A stretch of DNA of 64,000 nucleotides, taken from positions 1 to 64,000 of the forward strand of contig CAJINV010000034.1 of NCBI GenBank assembly GCA_905178155.1, given 5' to 3'. Below, one piece after another: positions 62,391-64,000 of the stretch (its first letter is position 1; each line of letters opens with the position of its first letter). A model generated the notes under the pieces. The model was not told where the DNA came from. It saw nothing but the letters and a program-made list of their open reading frames with translations, and made no database searches. The stretch is from Amoebophrya sp. A120 (Eukaryota; Sar; Dinophyceae; Syndiniales; Amoebophryaceae). Both the position numbers and the translations under genes were made by a program.

Positions 62391-63200
62391 TGGTGCTGGA
62401 ACGATGTTGTTAGTATCCATTAATTTGAATTTCCTAGGCAAAGAATACCAGCAGACCGTGCTGTCATAGCTGCCAGATGGATCGGAAATTGGCAATACAA
62501 GGTGAGTATTAACAAATTGATGACCGAAGAAAATAAATAGGATGAACAATATCAATATGTCAACTGCAATACCGTGAGTCAAGATGCTTTACAAAGTTGA
62601 AGTTCATGAGCAAAGGTTCGTTGAGTCAGTGTTAGGCACTGAACTGTCATTGCTTTTTGCGTATACGACTGAGAAGGACGAAGCTGATCCTTTCGGCTTT
62701 TTTTGAACCTGAGCCTCGAAATAGTCAATCAATACAAGAAATCTGAATTTATCTGAATAAAACTACGTGATGCCTGATGGCGTATTCAAACGCAACCTCA
62801 ATACTAGATATGGTGATAAATAAACAAGGAAATTTAGCTTTGATTTTATTTAGCAACAGTTCATCGATAACTTCGGGAAAGGCAAAATCAGTCGGAGAAA
62901 GGTCACAGCCTCTCACGACTGGTTCCTTTGTACTTACTCTTCTTCTTTCTTACGTTTAAAGCTACAAAAAGATTAAGATTAACTCGTTTCTGCACTGCAC
63001 CAGGCTTCCGGACACAACATGATGAAAGCCGGTTGCGGATAGAATTTTCCTTTTCCTTTCATTGTCAATCTCAATACTGTAGCACGTACAAGGACTACAG
63101 ACTCAATATTCGTATTGTATCAAATTGAAACGTGAGCTCCATTTTGATAAAATTTTACTTCTATTTCTTCTTCTTTTCCCTCGTCTTTTCACTGCTGGAA
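62391..63200. other. 3' flank: no gene seen
   Basis: More A+T-rich than the gene and without a convincing open frame. It probably holds the 3' UTR and intergenic spacer; I see no clear polyadenylation signal or terminator. None of the introner families occurs here. Confidence 0.6.
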
Positions 63201-63234
63201 AGGATTGTCGCGAAGGTGTGTAGTACTCTGCATC

Positions 63235-63484
63235 TTTGTGCAGGCATTTTCGGTGGTATTTGGAGACGAGCATGATCTGGATCTGCATACGACAGATCAG
63301 TTGTTTGTACAGTACAGTAAAGCTACGGTGTGTTGGCTATGCGGCTTTGATAAAAGAATCATTGATGCTCAATGTTGTAGTTTATGCAATGCGAAAAAGA
63401 TTCCCAAAGAAGTCCATTCTGGACGATGTTGGACTAAAATGGTACTCCCGCATGCACCCGTGGACGGAGATTTGTTGACTGTAT
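63235..63484 (+). other. Possible exon of a second gene
   Basis: Bounded by TTTGTGCAG|GCATTTTC (acceptor-like, 63234-63244) and TTGACT|GTATGTGG (donor-like, about 63480). Two frames are open across most of it: one with CWLCGF...CCSLC cysteine pairs, the other ending LKWYSRMHPW. No family recognised and the frame cannot be chosen from sequence alone. Confidence 0.25.
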
Positions 63485-63714
63485 GTGGCATTTGTTTTTT
63501 CTTTTTCTTGAAATTGAAATTGTAGTATGCGCATGAACCCAACCAGAAGCGTAGAAGCTTTCTGTGCCTGCAGTTGGGACGAAATTCGAGTTTTGTGCAC
63601 TTCGTTTGAGGTCGAGGCGAGAAGTTTTGAGGAGGTGCTCACTTACAGGAACTGAGTGTCTTTTTTCAGAGTGCAGATTTATTTCATTGAGAAGGACACA
63701 GCACGCGGAGCGAC

Positions 63715-63840
63715 TTACCCTTCATGTTGGTGATATCCCCCAGCATTGTGAGGATAATGCGCAGCGGCTTGGTTCGCAGACCTTGGGCGGCCGCGGTGTC
63801 CCTGCCCTTGACCGACGCCATCACCCCGCAAAGCAGTGGG
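63715..63840 (-). other. Possible - strand exon
   Basis: On the - strand the frame GLRTKPLRIILTMLGDITNM ends at AAGG|GTAAGTCG, a good donor (complement of about 63711-63718). The segment is GC-rich with plausible composition, but no homologue is recognised and the rest of the gene is not evident. Confidence 0.3.
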
Positions 63841-63897
63841 GGGGTCGGTGAGGGTGTGGGCGGCAGCGAAGGACGCAGCCGCTCAATGACCGACATC

Positions 63898-63990
63898 GCA
63901 AGCCATAAGCTATGGCTTGCGGTCGCGCGGCGTTCATCTTCTTGCGATCGCTTACGATAAGCCGACGACCGAAATGAACGCCGCGCGCCC
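63898..63990. repeat. Two inverted repeats
   Basis: GCAAGCCATA/TATGGCTTGC with a 3-base loop (about 63898-63920), then CGCGCGGCGTTCAT against ATGAACGCCGCGCG (about 63925-63989) enclosing about 37 bases. They could form strong hairpins or mark the ends of an element that runs past the window. Confidence 0.6.
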
Positions 63991-64000
63991 GCCTTCATCC

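Noticed and set aside
1443-62017. Forcing GT-AG or GC-AG onto all introners by sliding within the target repeat
   Set aside because: A few allow it (elements 1 and 38) but most, such as element 7 with TGTGA, give no AG acceptor in any register.
803-62390. Pseudogene with dozens of frameshifts and stops
   Set aside because: One uniform excision rule plus five GT-AG introns restores a single frame at all 91 junctions, and conserved motifs are rebuilt across many of them.
803-62390. Many separate small genes, as suggested by the roughly ninety open frames
   Set aside because: Fragments lack their own starts and end in introner sequence; domains run across the joins (G8, EGF, TSP1, MORN).
803-62390. 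Altered genetic code (reassigned TAA/TAG/TGA)
   Set aside because: All in-frame stops fall inside introns; exons have none with the standard code.
1-64000. tRNA, rRNA or other structural RNA genes
   Set aside because: I looked for tRNA arms and rRNA-like blocks and saw none; the hairpins present belong to introner ends or array units.

Overview
The window is eukaryotic and is almost entirely one gene on the + strand. The gene enters the window already open (its first complete exon in view begins near 808) and stops at a TGA at 62388-62390. Its coding sequence is cut into 92 exons by 91 complete introns. When these are removed, all the fragments, which sit in different frames, join into one open reading frame of about 32.4 kb (roughly 10,800 residues) without an internal stop. 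I checked the frame arithmetic at every junction.

Eighty-six of the 91 introns look like mobile introner elements. Each has terminal inverted repeats that begin TAT and end ATA (a few drifted ends), is flanked by a 5-bp direct repeat, and must be removed together with exactly one copy of that repeat. By eye 52 of the flanking repeats are identical, 23 differ at one base and 11 are weaker. Most fit neither GT-AG nor GC-AG in any register allowed by the repeat. They fall into at least six families, A to F, plus single types. Five introns (49925, 54700, 58808, 60430, 61445) are ordinary GT-AG introns without inverted repeats, and all lie in the last 13 kb. Non-canonical, inverted-repeat introns of this kind have been reported from the parasitic dinoflagellate Amoebophrya (Syndiniales), so that or a close relative is my best guess for the organism. 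This is inference from architecture, not a database match.

Layout: 1-802 is the 3' part of an intron made of ~203-bp repeats. 808-34893 encodes an extracellular region of recurring cysteine-rich modules: a somatomedin-B-like core, a CxW...RFxxC motif, a CWKxxxVRGYPxC motif, and Asn/Thr-rich linkers dense in N-glycosylation sequons. 35164-38354 carries a G8-type domain interrupted by low-complexity and cysteine-rich sequence, followed by C-type lectin domains that run to about 40240. 40409-48140 resembles the parallel beta-helix part of fibrocystin/PKHD1L1/TMEM2-type proteins. 49430-52387 holds EGF/laminin-EGF-like domains and a thrombospondin type-1 repeat. A single membrane span lies at about 54140-54218, then MORN repeats (54657-58720) and a basic, Ser-rich cytoplasmic tail. 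The product is therefore a very large type I surface protein, plausibly for adhesion or recognition, with a cytoplasmic MORN domain.

Several introns carry further structure: 12-bp minisatellites, tandem arrays of 97 to 182 bp, and nested insertions, including one introner inside another. The last 1.6 kb (62391-64000) is less GC-rich at first and holds only weak candidates: a possible + strand exon, a possible - strand exon and two perfect inverted repeats.
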